A stretch of DNA of 6,123 nt. Source: Rhodospirillaceae bacterium. Lineage in GTDB: Bacteria; Pseudomonadota; Alphaproteobacteria; UBA8366; GCA-2717185. Shown piece after piece: positions 6,116 to 6,123 of the stretch. Position numbers and translations under genes: made by a program. Each line of letters begins with the position of its first letter. Position 1 is the first letter of the stretch. The notes beneath the pieces were generated by a model. That model saw only the letters and a list, made by a program, of their open reading frames with translations. It did not search any database and was not told the origin of the DNA. The stretch is taken from positions 1 to 6,123 of the forward strand of contig JAPPPC010000858.1 in NCBI GenBank assembly GCA_028817685.1. Reading direction: 5' to 3'.

Positions 6116-6123
6116 ACATGGCT

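Noticed and set aside
1..6123. tRNA, rRNA, CRISPR array, or toxin-antitoxin and defence genes
   Set aside because: No cloverleaf-like sequence, regularly spaced repeats or small gene pairs were seen anywhere in the window.

Overview
The window looks like chromosomal DNA from a GC-rich alphaproteobacterium, probably Rhodospirillales-like. This is inferred from codon use, from the character of the proteins and from the gene order; no marker gene settles the taxonomy. All supported genes are on the + strand.

Layout: (1) Positions 1-158 are an AT-rich upstream region with a possible sigma-28-type promoter and a good ribosome binding site. (2) Positions 159-1934 encode a complete transmembrane methyl-accepting chemotaxis protein, closed by a strong intrinsic terminator at 1974-2004. 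(3) A near-consensus housekeeping promoter at 2024-2052 is followed within about 40 nt by a second intrinsic-terminator structure with nine U residues (2091-2126). The gene it serves starts only at 2174, so this is either an attenuated leader or a short small-RNA gene. (4) Positions 2174-4719 form a tightly packed three-gene operon: an O-acetylhomoserine sulfhydrylase (MetY type), an alpha/beta hydrolase starting 3 nt after it, and a hot-dog-fold acyl-CoA thioesterase whose TTG start overlaps the hydrolase stop. The thioesterase carries an in-frame TAA at codon 39, immediately after its active-site motif, while the rest of the frame is undamaged. (5) About 20 nt after the thioesterase stop begins a complete or nearly complete IS110-family element of the IS1111 type (about 4741-6115, plus a few terminal nucleotides). 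It has 13-bp subterminal inverted repeats, a DEDD transposase of 343 aa, and about 255 nt of non-coding right end that is structured like the guide RNA (seekRNA/bridge RNA) of this family.

How the parts relate: the chemoreceptor is an independent unit. The sulfhydrylase makes homocysteine for methionine synthesis; its two partners are co-translated but their substrates are unknown. The IS lies at the 3' end of that operon and could receive read-through transcription from it. A third copy of the IS inverted-repeat core overlaps the transposase start codon, so read-through RNA could fold and hide the transposase ribosome binding site. The most interesting points are the putative guide RNA with its 9-nt match to the IS right boundary, the promoter-terminator leader of the metY operon, and the single nonsense codon in the thioesterase.
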